Below are positions 1 through 7,484 of a stretch of 9,437 nt of DNA, piece by piece; position 1 is the first letter of the stretch; each line of letters opens with the position of its first letter. The position numbers were made by a program, and so were the translations under genes. The DNA comes from JAVBLV01 sp031553195 (GTDB taxonomy: Bacteria; Bacteroidota; Bacteroidia; Bacteroidales; P3): positions 1 to 9,437 of the forward strand of contig JAVBLV010000076.1 of the NCBI GenBank assembly GCA_031553195.1, given 5' to 3'. The notes below the pieces were generated by a model. It was not told the DNA's origin, made no database searches, and saw nothing but the letters and a program-made list of their open reading frames with translations.

Positions 1-6
1 ATGCGC

Positions 7-144
7 AGCAGCAAACTTACGTCCTGCCTGCAAGCGGGCTGAAATCGGTAATTGAACTTTTGTTGCCCGCTTCGGCTTTTGTCTCGTGGGATAATTTACT
101 ACCCCGCTCGCCCGCTCGCAAGCAGCCGCCGAACCGTTAGCAGC
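7..144 (+). repeat. attC-like palindromic site A (3' end of an upstream cassette)
   Basis: GC-rich element in an AT-rich region. It opens with a box ending in AAC (AGCAGCAAAC, 7-16) and closes with GTTAGCAGC (136-144). AGCGGGC at 33-39 pairs with GCCCGCT at 110-116. GCCTGC (26-31) pairs with GCAGC (122-126) leaving one extra C on the left arm, reminiscent of the extrahelical base of integron attC sites. The middle holds GAACTTTTGTTG (54-65) and TTTTGTCTCGT (77-87). By eye it is roughly 80% like the site at 891-1025. The box at 7-16 predicts that the upstream cassette begins GTTTGCTGC, outside this window. The structural reading is seen in the sequence; recombination activity is inferred. Confidence 0.7.
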
Positions 145-1016
145 AATTTGGCTGACAATAAAAGTACAAAATTTGAGATATCGAGTGAATTAAAATACAA
201 TAACATTAATGAAAGCAATTGCGATAATATTACTTCTGACCTTGACAACTGTAGTTTACGCACAAAATAGCGATTTAGATATGCCTGACAGTTTAGCAAC
301 TGTGAAACTTGAATATGAGACATTGGATTCCATAGCAATAACAATGTTAAACAATCCTTCAAGGAACATCCATTTTCCTAACATTGTGAGTTACGATTCC
401 GATGACGGGGTTAAGTTAGCTTATTACACCGTTGATAAAAATAAATGGACAGCTATTTTATTACCTTTTTCTCGAACCACAAATGATTTTAGTTTAGTTA
501 ACTTAGACAAAAAAGGACAGGCAGAATTAATCATAAAAGGAGAAAATGCTTGCTACGGAAGTGGTGGTGGAACAGGTATTAAAGGAATGCTTATCCTAAA
601 CATTGACAGCATTCCAACACAAATTTTCAAAATCTATTATGGCTGTTGGGAAGAGTCATTCGGCGACAGAACAAACAATGGAGAAGGTAGATACATAAAA
701 CAATATGATAGGGGAATAAAAATCACTAACAATTCAATAATTATCGGTTCACTTGACAAAAGAGATCATCCTTTTGATGATTGTAAATTAACAGAAATAC
801 AAAGCGGAACTTATTTTATGAAATCAGGACAAATACAAAGGAAAAGTAATGTGCAAAAATAATTGAAGGTGGGAATATTAGAATAAAACAGCTGCTAACT
901 TGCGGCCTGCAAGCGGGCTGAAGTCAGTAATTTGAACTTTTGCCGCCCGCTTTGGCTTTCGTCTCGGTAGATAGTTTAGCCGTCCGCAAGCCCGCTCGCA
1001 AGCAGCCGCCGGAACG
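137..1016 (+). mobile_element. Integron-like gene cassette 1 (single secreted-protein gene)
   Basis: An 880-bp unit running from the cut point of site A (G^TTAGCAGC at 136/137) to that of site B (G^TTAGGGGGC at 1016/1017). Its first bases, GTTAGCAGC (136-144), are an exact reverse complement of GCTGCTAAC (891-899), the 5' box of the attC-like site at its own 3' end. It carries one gene in the same direction as the site, the usual integron cassette layout. No integrase is present, so mobility is inferred from end structure only. Confidence 0.6.
209..862 (+). CDS. Secreted protein of unknown function (217 aa)
   Basis: I do not recognise the family. Residues 1-18 form a signal peptide (MKAIAIILLL, then a TLTTVVYA tail) with a likely signal peptidase I cut after A18, so the mature product (about 199 aa) should be periplasmic or secreted; there is no lipobox. 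Residues 93-132 read like one unit of an FG-GAP/VCBS-type calcium-binding repeat (VNLDKKGQAELIIKGE, later GMLILNID), with a glycine-rich GSGGGTG at 117-123, but this likeness is weak. Three cysteines remain (C115, C146, C192). The ATG at 209 follows an A/T-rich leader and gives a complete signal peptide. A poor promoter candidate, AAAATTTG at 168-175 with TTG at 148-150, lies upstream. It is the only gene in its cassette, and hypothetical secreted proteins are common integron cargo. Confidence 0.85.
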   Translation: MKAIAIILLLTLTTVVYAQNSDLDMPDSLATVKLEYETLDSIAITMLNNPSRNIHFPNIVSYDSDDGVKLAYYTVDKNKWTAILLPFSRTTNDFSLVNLDKKGQAELIIKGENACYGSGGGTGIKGMLILNIDSIPTQIFKIYYGCWEESFGDRTNNGEGRYIKQYDRGIKITNNSIIIGSLDKRDHPFDDCKLTEIQSGTYFMKSGQIQRKSNVQK

Positions 1017-1025
1017 TTAGGGGGC
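891..1025 (+). repeat. attC-like palindromic site B (junction of cassettes 1 and 2)
   Basis: Starts with GCTGCTAAC (891-899) and ends with GTTAGGGGGC (1016-1025); only CTAAC/GTTAG pair across the site, as expected where two different cassettes meet. Inner pairing: GCGGC-C-TGC (902-910) with GCA-GCCGC (1002-1009), leaving one unpaired C on the left arm, then AGCGGGCT (912-919) with AGCCCGCT (989-996). The centre carries GAACTTTTGCCG (934-945) and TTTCGTCTCGG (957-967). About 130 bp, within the size range of known attC sites. Its sequence is close to site A. With its flanks it fills the gene-free stretch between 863 and 1144. Confidence 0.72.
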
Positions 1026-1027
1026 AT

Positions 1028-1043
1028 TATGGGCGACCCCATA
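1028..1043 (+). other. Short hairpin at the 5' end of cassette 2
   Basis: TATGGG (1028-1033) and CCCATA (1038-1043) form a perfect 6-bp stem with a 4-nt loop, immediately after the cassette cut point and upstream of the promoter. Its role is unknown. It is too short to call a terminator, but similar short stems sit at the start of the two other cassettes. Confidence 0.4.
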
Positions 1044-1086
1044 GCATTAAGAAATTATGATAGTAAAAATTATTCCAAAACAAAAT

Positions 1087-1106
1087 AGTTTTTACGGGTA
1101 AAAACT
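1087..1106 (+). promoter_or_regulatory. Palindromic operator candidate in the jet promoter
   Basis: AGTTTTTA (1087-1094), loop CGGG, TAAAAACT (1099-1106): a perfect 8-bp inverted repeat. It ends 13 nt before the -7 box at 1120, so it covers the place where a -33 element would lie; a protein bound here should affect transcription of jetA. A near copy (19 of 21 positions) lies at 7423-7443, just upstream of the abiEi antitoxin gene. AbiEi antitoxins are known to repress by binding inverted repeats, so AbiEi is a candidate binder; this is inference. Confidence 0.5.
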
Positions 1107-1119
1107 CGAATGAAAATTG

Positions 1120-1127
1120 TATCTTTG
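1120..1127 (+). promoter_or_regulatory. Bacteroidota-type -7 box of the jet operon
   Basis: TATCTTTG matches the Bacteroidota -7 consensus TAnnTTTG exactly. No clear TTG -33 element is visible; the expected place is taken by the palindrome at 1087-1106. Transcription would start near 1133-1135, only about 10 nt before the GTG start of jetA. Confidence 0.7.
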
Positions 1128-1144
1128 TAAAAATGTAATTAAAC

Positions 1145-2341
1145 GTGAACACTTTCTCAAACATAAAAGAACTGCTTACCGCTCTGAATAGAGAGGCAAT
1201 TTTGTTATCGGAAATGTTTAAGAAGCGTAAATCGGTCAACTACAAATATGAATACGCCCTCGATTTGGTTGATAACAACGATAGCCGCATTCAGTATCTT
1301 TTAAACCGCAATGTAATCAGGCAAAACGGCAATAATCTTGAAATCGACGATTTGTTTTTGCAATTTTTCGAACAGATTCTAAATGCTAACGAAGAAATCA
1401 ATACATTTTATATCAATGAAAATATTGAAAAAATCAAACAAAATATTGATTATTACCTGAACGAAACCAATGAACAGCGAAAATATAATTACCTGCGAAC
1501 TATAAAAACGACGGTAAGAAATGTCGGTAATATCACATTAAGAAATGTGGTTGATTTAAAGCGAAATATCGACAACACTTTTAAAAATGAGCCAAACTAC
1601 AAAAACAAAAAAGCAAAACTTATCCACTTAGACAATAAACGAAAAGATATTGTAAAACTGATTGAATTAACCGAAAAACTGTTGGCCGACGGCGACATTA
1701 CATTTTTCAGCACTGCTACCGATGAAGAATTGAGTAGAATAATTGTTCAACTCAAAATGCAGTTGCAAAAATGCACCCACAATTTGATTGAAGCAGAAAG
1801 GCAAATTATTGATTTCTTAAATCAAATTCAGTATCAGAATAATGTAATAGAAAAATTGCGGCAGATTAAATATTTGAAAGACCAATTTATACTCGAAACT
1901 TCAACCGATTTCCGGGCAATTTTGAGCGGTAACAATGCTGTTATCTTTGAACCTAATCCGATTTACCCATTGAAACTTTCATTGGAATACCTGCAAGCGG
2001 ACGAGGATGTTTATGCAAGCATTCTTAAAATTGCGAAACGAATTAAATCAGGCATAAAATTCTCGTTGCCTGTGGCAGAAAAAATTTCGAACGAGTATTT
2101 GGAAACTCAAATTGAAGAAGAAATTCAAATCAATCTCGAAGAAGTGAAAAACGGATTTACGTCTTCAAGTTATAATTTACTTGATTTTGTCTGTAATTAC
2201 CAGTATCCAAAGGACGTTTCGTTTGAAGATATGGTTACAATTTATTGCCAATTAGCTTCTCAATACTCAACTATTTTTGAAATTACCGATAAGTTTCAAG
2301 AAAAGGAAAATATTGAATTTGCGATAGTTCACCCCAAATAA
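1145..2341 (+). CDS. jetA: Wadjet/Mks system kleisin-like subunit JetA (MksF-like)
   Basis: First gene of a four-gene SMC operon and, by position, size (398 aa) and make-up, the kleisin-type subunit that bridges the SMC heads (JetA/MksF role). Residues 1-75 look like a winged-helix domain, ending in an RNVIRQNGNNLEIDDLFL wing-like stretch. Residues 80-260 are almost entirely helical and charged, as in MukF-type middle regions, and 270-398 would hold the C-terminal head-binding domain. The assignment rests mainly on context; the primary sequence is poorly conserved in this family. The start is GTG at 1145: an in-frame TAA at 1136-1138 rules out anything much further upstream, and the first in-frame ATG (codon 24) would cut the winged helix. 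The leader is only about 10 nt. jetB follows after 8 nt. Wadjet subtype not assigned. Confidence 0.82.
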   Translation: MNTFSNIKELLTALNREAILLSEMFKKRKSVNYKYEYALDLVDNNDSRIQYLLNRNVIRQNGNNLEIDDLFLQFFEQILNANEEINTFYINENIEKIKQNIDYYLNETNEQRKYNYLRTIKTTVRNVGNITLRNVVDLKRNIDNTFKNEPNYKNKKAKLIHLDNKRKDIVKLIELTEKLLADGDITFFSTATDEELSRIIVQLKMQLQKCTHNLIEAERQIIDFLNQIQYQNNVIEKLRQIKYLKDQFILETSTDFRAILSGNNAVIFEPNPIYPLKLSLEYLQADEDVYASILKIAKRIKSGIKFSLPVAEKISNEYLETQIEEEIQINLEEVKNGFTSSSYNLLDFVCNYQYPKDVSFEDMVTIYCQLASQYSTIFEITDKFQEKENIEFAIVHPK

Positions 2342-2349
2342 AAAACGCT

Positions 2350-2922
2350 ATGGAAGTCCCAACACAAACAGCCGGAATATTTAAAATCTTGAGCAAAGGA
2401 CAGTTTATCAACTCAAACAGTTCCGATAAAAAGATGAGTGATTTATACAAAGTGATTGAAGACGAACAAAACTTTGAGAGCTTGTACGATTATTTTCTGA
2501 ATATCAATTTTGTATTGGAAAAAGGTAACGAATATTTTTATTTCAGCCGTCCCGAAAATAAAACCGACCTTGAGAAAAAGATTGAAACAGCGTTTAAGTG
2601 GATTGATATTGTTGACTTTCTGAAAACATTTAGAAATGATTTTGGTTCGGGCGTAAGGTTTTCGCCTTCGGATATTTTGGTGCAATTGAAAACCGATGCC
2701 GACTTGGAAACAAAATTAGAAGCCTTGAAAAAATATGCCGACAAAAACACACAACGCGATATTCTTGAACGGATTTTGAAAATTTTGACAGACGATTCGT
2801 TTATCGAAATAGAAAATCCAATCACACAACAATATAAAGTATTGGCAGCATTCAACTATTTGGAACAACTGATTTTAACAATTAACATTCCCGAAGACAT
2901 CAAAAATGAAATACCTGGATAA
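2350..2922 (+). CDS. jetB: Wadjet/Mks system MksE-like subunit JetB
   Basis: 190-aa protein in the place and size range of the JetB/MksE subunit, which joins the kleisin and helps open or regulate the SMC ring. The N-terminus (IFKILSKGQFINSNSSDKKM, then a LYKVIEDE helix and FVLEKGNEYFYFSR) has the pattern of the MukE/MksE winged-helix family: a helix, a KGxFI turn and a beta hairpin with aromatic residues. A second winged-helix-like part covers about residues 75-165, ending in a FIEIENPITQQYKVLAAFNYLEQL stretch. The start ATG at 2350 is 8 nt after jetA. The 3' end overlaps jetC by 17 nt, pointing to coupled translation and fixed stoichiometry. Acts in the cytoplasm with JetA and JetC. Confidence 0.85.
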   Translation: MEVPTQTAGIFKILSKGQFINSNSSDKKMSDLYKVIEDEQNFESLYDYFLNINFVLEKGNEYFYFSRPENKTDLEKKIETAFKWIDIVDFLKTFRNDFGSGVRFSPSDILVQLKTDADLETKLEALKKYADKNTQRDILERILKILTDDSFIEIENPITQQYKVLAAFNYLEQLILTINIPEDIKNEIPG

Positions 2923-5900
2923 AATAATCTTTATCAATTCTGCCGATAAATCGCTCAGATATGCCGAAGTACATCTTGATGGGAATGTGCACTTTATTGG
3001 GACACAAGGTGTCGGCAAAAGCACCTTGCTTCGGGCAATTCTTTTCTTCTACAATGCCGATAAGCAAAAATTGGGTATCCCACGCGAAAAGAAAACGTTT
3101 GACGAATATTATTTTCCATTTCAAAATTCGTATATCATTTATGAAGTGAAAACCGAAACGGGTTTATTCTGTGTGTTGGCGTTTAAATCGCAGGGCAGAG
3201 TGGCTTTTCGTTTTTTCGATTCGGCTTATGATAAAACATTATTTATTGATAATGAAGGAAAAGTGTATGAATCGTGGGACAAAATCCGGGATAATTTTGG
3301 ACGAAATATCAATTACACAAAAATAATTAACAGCTACGAGGATTATCGCAACATTTTATACGGAAACAACAAAGGTTTTTCTACCGAATTTAGAAAATAC
3401 GCCTTGCTCGAAAGCCGCCAGTATCAGAATATTCCGAGGACAATTACCAATGTTTTTTTGAATGCAAAACTCGATGCCGAATTTGTGAAAGAGACCATCA
3501 TTAAATCGCTTAACGAGGAAGAAATAAAAATCGATTTGGAAACATACAAATCACATTTGAGAAGTTTTGAAACAGAATTAAGCGATATTCAAAAATGGAC
3601 GGAACGAAACCGCAGTGGCGAAAGTATTATTGAGAAACAAGCAGATAAAGTTTCAGAATTTTATTCTGCCTTAAAATTTTTGGAAAAGAAAAAAGAGGAT
3701 TTGGCGGCGCAATTAGGCTGGGCATTGAATTACGTAAAAGAGCAACAGCCAAAAATTCAAGAACTACTGATTGGCGAAGAATTAAAAAAGAAAAAAGCGG
3801 AAGATAAATTGAAAGATTTCGATAATACTTTCGAAGATAAAAAAGGGAAAATTCAAAAAGAAATAGGCGAATTTTCGAGCAAATTAAAAGATATTTCAAG
3901 AAAAAGAAAAGAATACGAATTGCTGAAAATCAATGAAATTATTGAACGGGTTTCAAAGAAAAGCGTATTGGATTTGGAAAGCAAAAATCTTTCGAACGAA
4001 AAAGCCATTTTGACTGCTGCATTTTCCGAAATCGAAAATAAATACAAGGCATTGTTGCAGGATTTGCAAAATCAATTGAAGGAATTTGAAAACAGCAAGC
4101 AAACTGAAAAGAATACTGCAAACGCCGATTTTTTGAAATTCAAGGAAGACTTGAACTTTCAATATGAAACAATTTTTGAAAATATAAGAACGCAGCAAAA
4201 ATCAGAACTCGAAAATGCGCAATCGCGTGTAAAAGAGAAAGAGAATGCCATTACAGAACAAAAAATCAATCAAGCCGAAGTCAAAAACAAAAAATTCCAT
4301 GAAAAGGAAATCGAAAATTGTAGAAATGAAATTTCAAATCTGAAAACGAGTATTTTAAACGCAGAAAATGCGATTCGTCAGGCAATCGAAGTGAAAAAAA
4401 ACTTGGAAAAAGAATGGTCGCTTGAAGAAAAAGGAATAAAAGACGATACCTCGCGAAAAGTTGAAAAACAAAACGAAAAGCAGGCAAAATTAAAAGCGCA
4501 AATTACGGAAATTGAAAACTATATTGCCAATAGCAAAAATTCTTTATACGGGTGGTTATCTGAAAATTATTTGAATTGGGAAAATTCAATTGGGAAAGTA
4601 GTTGACGATAAAAATGTGTTGTTTAATTCATCGTTGAATCCTCGCTTAATCGAAAAGTCAAGCAATTTTTATGGACTTGAGATTGATTTGAATGAAATCG
4701 ACAAAACCGTTAAAACTGTTGCCGATTATGAAAACGACAAATCCGATTTACAAAACCAAAATATTGAAATTCAGAAAATAATTTCTGGGTTAAATACTCA
4801 AATGGAAAAGGAATTGGAGAATTTGAGAGTCAAATTTCACAAGAAAATCAAAGAGCAGAAAGAGAAAATTCAAGAAAGTGAATATATTGAAAATCAAAGC
4901 AAAATAAAATCAGACGAAGTAGGAATTAAACTGACAGGATGGGAAAACAAAGCAAAATCGGATAAACAAACAGCATTAGCAACGATTGAAAATGAAATTT
5001 CCAAACTATCAGAAGAGAAAATTAATGCCGATGAACAAGTTACCAAAATAGCGAACACTATTGATGATAACATTGCTAAAAGGAAAAAAGAAAGAGACTC
5101 TAAAATAAAAGCCGAACAACAAAATTTGAAGGATGTTTCTTCAAAAATAGATTCGGAAATTGCGAACAAAAAAACAGAAATTTCAAAAAAAGAAGCCGGA
5201 ATAAAGCAACTACAAAAATCTGAACTTGACACAAAAGGCGCTGACACAAAACGAATTTTGGAAATTGATTTACGGCTAACAGAAATTATCGCTGAACTTA
5301 TTTTTATTGACAATAATCGCGACAAAGTAGCGGAATACAACAAGGACAAACGCGAACTTTTCGACCGCGAAGCTGAATTTAAAAATCAAAAAGCTACGCA
5401 CGAAAATCAATTAGAAACCGAACGCCAAAAACACGAACAGCAAAAAAATAAATTTACTCAAGAAATAGGTGCGCACAAAGCCGAAATTAATTCGATAAGT
5501 CTATCGCTTACTGCTTTCGACGAAGATATTAAAAATTTTGAAAGTTTCAGAAATTCGGAAATTTTTCCATCAATCGAGCATTCTGTAACTAATTATTCCG
5601 AGAAAGCGAGAAGCGATTCTCGTTGCACTGCGATTATTGAAGAAATCAACAAAAATCATTATACCAGCAAAGACCGTTATGCCGATTTGCAGGAAGCAAT
5701 CAATAAATTTTCAGGAAATTTTCAGGAAAATAATCTGTTCAGTTTCAAAACAAAGTTTGTAACTCGTACTGATTATTTTGAATTTGCCGATAATTTGAAA
5801 GAATTTGTCGATGAAAATAAAATTTCAGAGTACAAAAAACGGGTGGAAGAACGCTTTGCACATATTATCCGGCAAATTGGCGCAGAAACCAACGACTTGA

Positions 5901-6574
5901 TTTCAAAAGAGGGCGAAATCAGCCAGGTTGTCAAAGAAATAAACAACGATTTTATAGCTCGGAATTTTGTTGGCGCTATCAAAAGTATGGAACTTCGTAC
6001 TGAAAAAAGTGCGAATGCCATTTTTCAATTACTTGTTGAGATAAAGAATTTCAACGATGAAAACACCTTTGATTTGGGCACGCCAACATTGTTTTCTTCG
6101 GGCGAGCAGGCAAGCAAAAACGAAAAAGCAATTTTGTTTTTGAAACAGTTAGTCAGGGAAATGACCACCGGCCGCGAAAAAGAAATTTTGCTTTCCGATT
6201 CGTTTGAATTACAGTTTAAAATTGTAGAAAATGACAATGATACCGGTTGGGTCGAAAAGCTGACCAATGTGGGTTCGGAAGGAACTGATACTTTGGTGAA
6301 GGCGATGATAAATATCATGTTGCTTAACGTTTTCAAAGACCGTGCAACCCGGAAAAACAAAGGCGATTTCAGCTTGCATTGTATGATGGACGAAATAGGC
6401 AAGCTGCACCCAAATAATGTGAAAGGCATTTTGAAATTTGCCAACGATAGAAATATTTTGCTCATAAACAGTTCGCCAACTTCATATAATGCAGCCGATT
6501 ATCGCTATACTTATTTGTTGATAAAAGATAGTAAAAACATAACAAGCGTAAAACGAATAGTAAGCAAAAAATGA
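2906..6574 (+). CDS. jetC: Wadjet/Mks system SMC ATPase JetC (MukB/MksB-like)
   Basis: 1,222-aa SMC-like motor of the anti-plasmid complex. Residues 1-200 form the N-terminal ATPase head with Walker A GTQGVGKST at 32-40 (catalytic-site lysine K38). Heptad-rich, Lys/Glu-rich coiled-coil arms cover about 230-540 and 600-900. Between them, about 546-594 (LYGWLSENYLNW to FYGLEIDL), is a small non-coil region that should be the hinge. The C-terminal head has the signature LFSSGEQ at 1062-1068 and Walker B CMMDE with D1162 and E1163, followed by a D-loop-like region and a VKGILKFANDRNILLINSSP strand. All ATPase motifs look intact and there is no CxxC zinc hook, so this is not a Rad50 protein. Known role of the family: ATP-driven DNA loop extrusion that identifies small circles for JetD. 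The start overlaps jetB; the stop overlaps jetD (ATGA). Confidence 0.95.
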   Translation: MKYLDKIIFINSADKSLRYAEVHLDGNVHFIGTQGVGKSTLLRAILFFYNADKQKLGIPREKKTFDEYYFPFQNSYIIYEVKTETGLFCVLAFKSQGRVAFRFFDSAYDKTLFIDNEGKVYESWDKIRDNFGRNINYTKIINSYEDYRNILYGNNKGFSTEFRKYALLESRQYQNIPRTITNVFLNAKLDAEFVKETIIKSLNEEEIKIDLETYKSHLRSFETELSDIQKWTERNRSGESIIEKQADKVSEFYSALKFLEKKKEDLAAQLGWALNYVKEQQPKIQELLIGEELKKKKAEDKLKDFDNTFEDKKGKIQKEIGEFSSKLKDISRKRKEYELLKINEIIERVSKKSVLDLESKNLSNEKAILTAAFSEIENKYKALLQDLQNQLKEFENSKQTEKNTANADFLKFKEDLNFQYETIFENIRTQQKSELENAQSRVKEKENAITEQKINQAEVKNKKFHEKEIENCRNEISNLKTSILNAENAIRQAIEVKKNLEKEWSLEEKGIKDDTSRKVEKQNEKQAKLKAQITEIENYIANSKNSLYGWLSENYLNWENSIGKVVDDKNVLFNSSLNPRLIEKSSNFYGLEIDLNEIDKTVKTVADYENDKSDLQNQNIEIQKIISGLNTQMEKELENLRVKFHKKIKEQKEKIQESEYIENQSKIKSDEVGIKLTGWENKAKSDKQTALATIENEISKLSEEKINADEQVTKIANTIDDNIAKRKKERDSKIKAEQQNLKDVSSKIDSEIANKKTEISKKEAGIKQLQKSELDTKGADTKRILEIDLRLTEIIAELIFIDNNRDKVAEYNKDKRELFDREAEFKNQKATHENQLETERQKHEQQKNKFTQEIGAHKAEINSISLSLTAFDEDIKNFESFRNSEIFPSIEHSVTNYSEKARSDSRCTAIIEEINKNHYTSKDRYADLQEAINKFSGNFQENNLFSFKTKFVTRTDYFEFADNLKEFVDENKISEYKKRVEERFAHIIRQIGAETNDLISKEGEISQVVKEINNDFIARNFVGAIKSMELRTEKSANAIFQLLVEIKNFNDENTFDLGTPTLFSSGEQASKNEKAILFLKQLVREMTTGREKEILLSDSFELQFKIVENDNDTGWVEKLTNVGSEGTDTLVKAMINIMLLNVFKDRATRKNKGDFSLHCMMDEIGKLHPNNVKGILKFANDRNILLINSSPTSYNAADYRYTYLLIKDSKNITSVKRIVSKK
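5705..5726 (+). repeat. Perfect 11-bp tandem duplication inside jetC
   Basis: AAATTTTCAGG occurs twice without a spacer (5705-5715, 5716-5726). The unit is not a multiple of three, so gain or loss of one copy by slippage would shift the jetC frame near codon 935, before the signature and Walker B motifs. It may be a chance result of AT-rich codon use. Confidence 0.6.
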
Positions 6575-7449
6575 AAATTCCCATTCACATAGCAGAAAAA
6601 TTGGGACGACTTATGCAAAGCGAAACACTTCCTGCAAGTTCTGCAAAACACGCCATAATTGAAGAAATGATTACGGAAGGTGTTATTGAACGCAAAGGAA
6701 GAATACAAAAAACGCTTTCGGTTTTCAATCCGAACACGTTAAAGATTTATTTGCAAAATAGATATTCTATCAGCGATTTGGAGCAATACATTTTTGTTTT
6801 GCAGCAAGAAGATTCTACAAGAAGCAACGCTATTGAAATTTCAGGAAATTCAAAATTAAAGAAAATAAGAACTTTCAAAGGTTTTTTGGTAAACAGCTAT
6901 CATCCTATTCAAGCCATTATCAATGAAAAGCAAATAACTCTAAATCAGACAGAAGGCACATTTCAGTTTCTTTACGATTTTGAAAGTTTTACAATCCCCC
7001 AAAATATTACGATTGTTGGCATAGAAAATCCTGAAAATTTTCGCCATATAGAAAGACAAAAGCATTTATTTGAAAATATAGAACCTATGTTTGTAAGTCG
7101 CTATCCGCAAAACCAAAGTAAAGACTTACTCAAATGGCTGCAAGCAATTCCGAACAAATATCTTCATTTCGGCGATTTCGATTTTGCCGGAATTGGAATT
7201 TATTTGAACGAATATAAAAAATACCTTGGCGACAAAGCACAGTTTTTCATTCCTGAAAACATAGGCTATTTATTTGATAAACACGGAAATAAAGAATTGT
7301 ATAATAATCAAAAAATCAATTTTGACACAAAAATTATTTCAGAAATTAGTTTGGAGAAGTTGATAGAGATTATTCATAAATATAAAAAAGGATTGGAACA
7401 GGAAATCCTCATAGATAATGAGAGTTTTTACGGGTGTAAACTCATTTGA
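6571..7449 (+). CDS. jetD: Wadjet/Mks system TOPRIM nuclease JetD (MksG-like)
   Basis: 292-aa nuclease subunit that cuts the circular DNA recognised by JetABC. Residues 1-60 form a winged-helix-like domain (AKHAIIEEMITEGVIERKG). A middle region leads to the TOPRIM fold: the first-strand glutamate E152 in ITIVGIENPENF, then the DxD pair D202 and D204 in YLHFGDFDFAGIGIYL, and a possible late acidic group E276/E278 in GLEQEIL. These are the metal-binding positions expected of JetD and topoisomerase VI-like TOPRIM domains, so activity looks preserved. It is shorter than JetD proteins of about 400 aa in some Wadjet types. The ATG overlaps the jetC stop (ATGA, 6571-6574), indicating coupled translation. 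The last codons (7422-7443) contain the palindrome shared with the jet promoter. Confidence 0.9.
   Translation: MKIPIHIAEKLGRLMQSETLPASSAKHAIIEEMITEGVIERKGRIQKTLSVFNPNTLKIYLQNRYSISDLEQYIFVLQQEDSTRSNAIEISGNSKLKKIRTFKGFLVNSYHPIQAIINEKQITLNQTEGTFQFLYDFESFTIPQNITIVGIENPENFRHIERQKHLFENIEPMFVSRYPQNQSKDLLKWLQAIPNKYLHFGDFDFAGIGIYLNEYKKYLGDKAQFFIPENIGYLFDKHGNKELYNNQKINFDTKIISEISLEKLIEIIHKYKKGLEQEILIDNESFYGCKLI
7422..7443 (+). promoter_or_regulatory. Second copy of the jet palindrome, upstream of abiEi
   Basis: GAGTTT (7422-7427) and AAACTC (7438-7443) form an inverted repeat; 7423-7443 matches the promoter palindrome at 1087-1107 at 19 of 21 positions. It lies in the last codons of jetD, 41 nt before the abiEi start. 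A weak -7-like TATATTAA (7458-7465) follows at nearly the same distance as the real -7 box follows the first copy (14 against 13 nt). It could be an operator of an internal abiE promoter. The coding role of the same bases and the AT-rich background make chance possible. Confidence 0.35.
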
Positions 7450-7484
7450 AAGCAGAATATATTAAATAATAAAAATCGTTATAA

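Noticed and set aside
52..270. Open frame crossing site A and the start of cassette 1
   Set aside because: It runs through the palindromic element and overlaps the signal-peptide gene at 209; the protein is low-complexity and Arg/Ser-rich, with no domain pattern.
891..1025. CRISPR repeat or transposon end as an explanation for the GC-rich elements
   Set aside because: Only single copies between genes, with no spacer array, no target-site duplications and no transposase. The cassette-private matching ends fit attC-like sites better.
4894..5349. 151-codon open frame on the - strand, and similar ones inside jetC
   Set aside because: Ser/Phe/Leu-rich antisense of a Lys/Glu-rich coiled-coil gene; a shadow effect of biased codon use, with no start context.
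2906..6574. JetC as a Rad50/SbcC repair protein
   Set aside because: There is no CxxC zinc hook and no nuclease partner of the SbcD type; the neighbours are the MksF-, MksE- and TOPRIM-type subunits of Wadjet.
6561..6574. Slippery site at the jetC/jetD overlap
   Set aside because: The run is six A in the register AAA AAA TGA, not X-XXY-YYZ; the ATGA overlap is explained by translation coupling.
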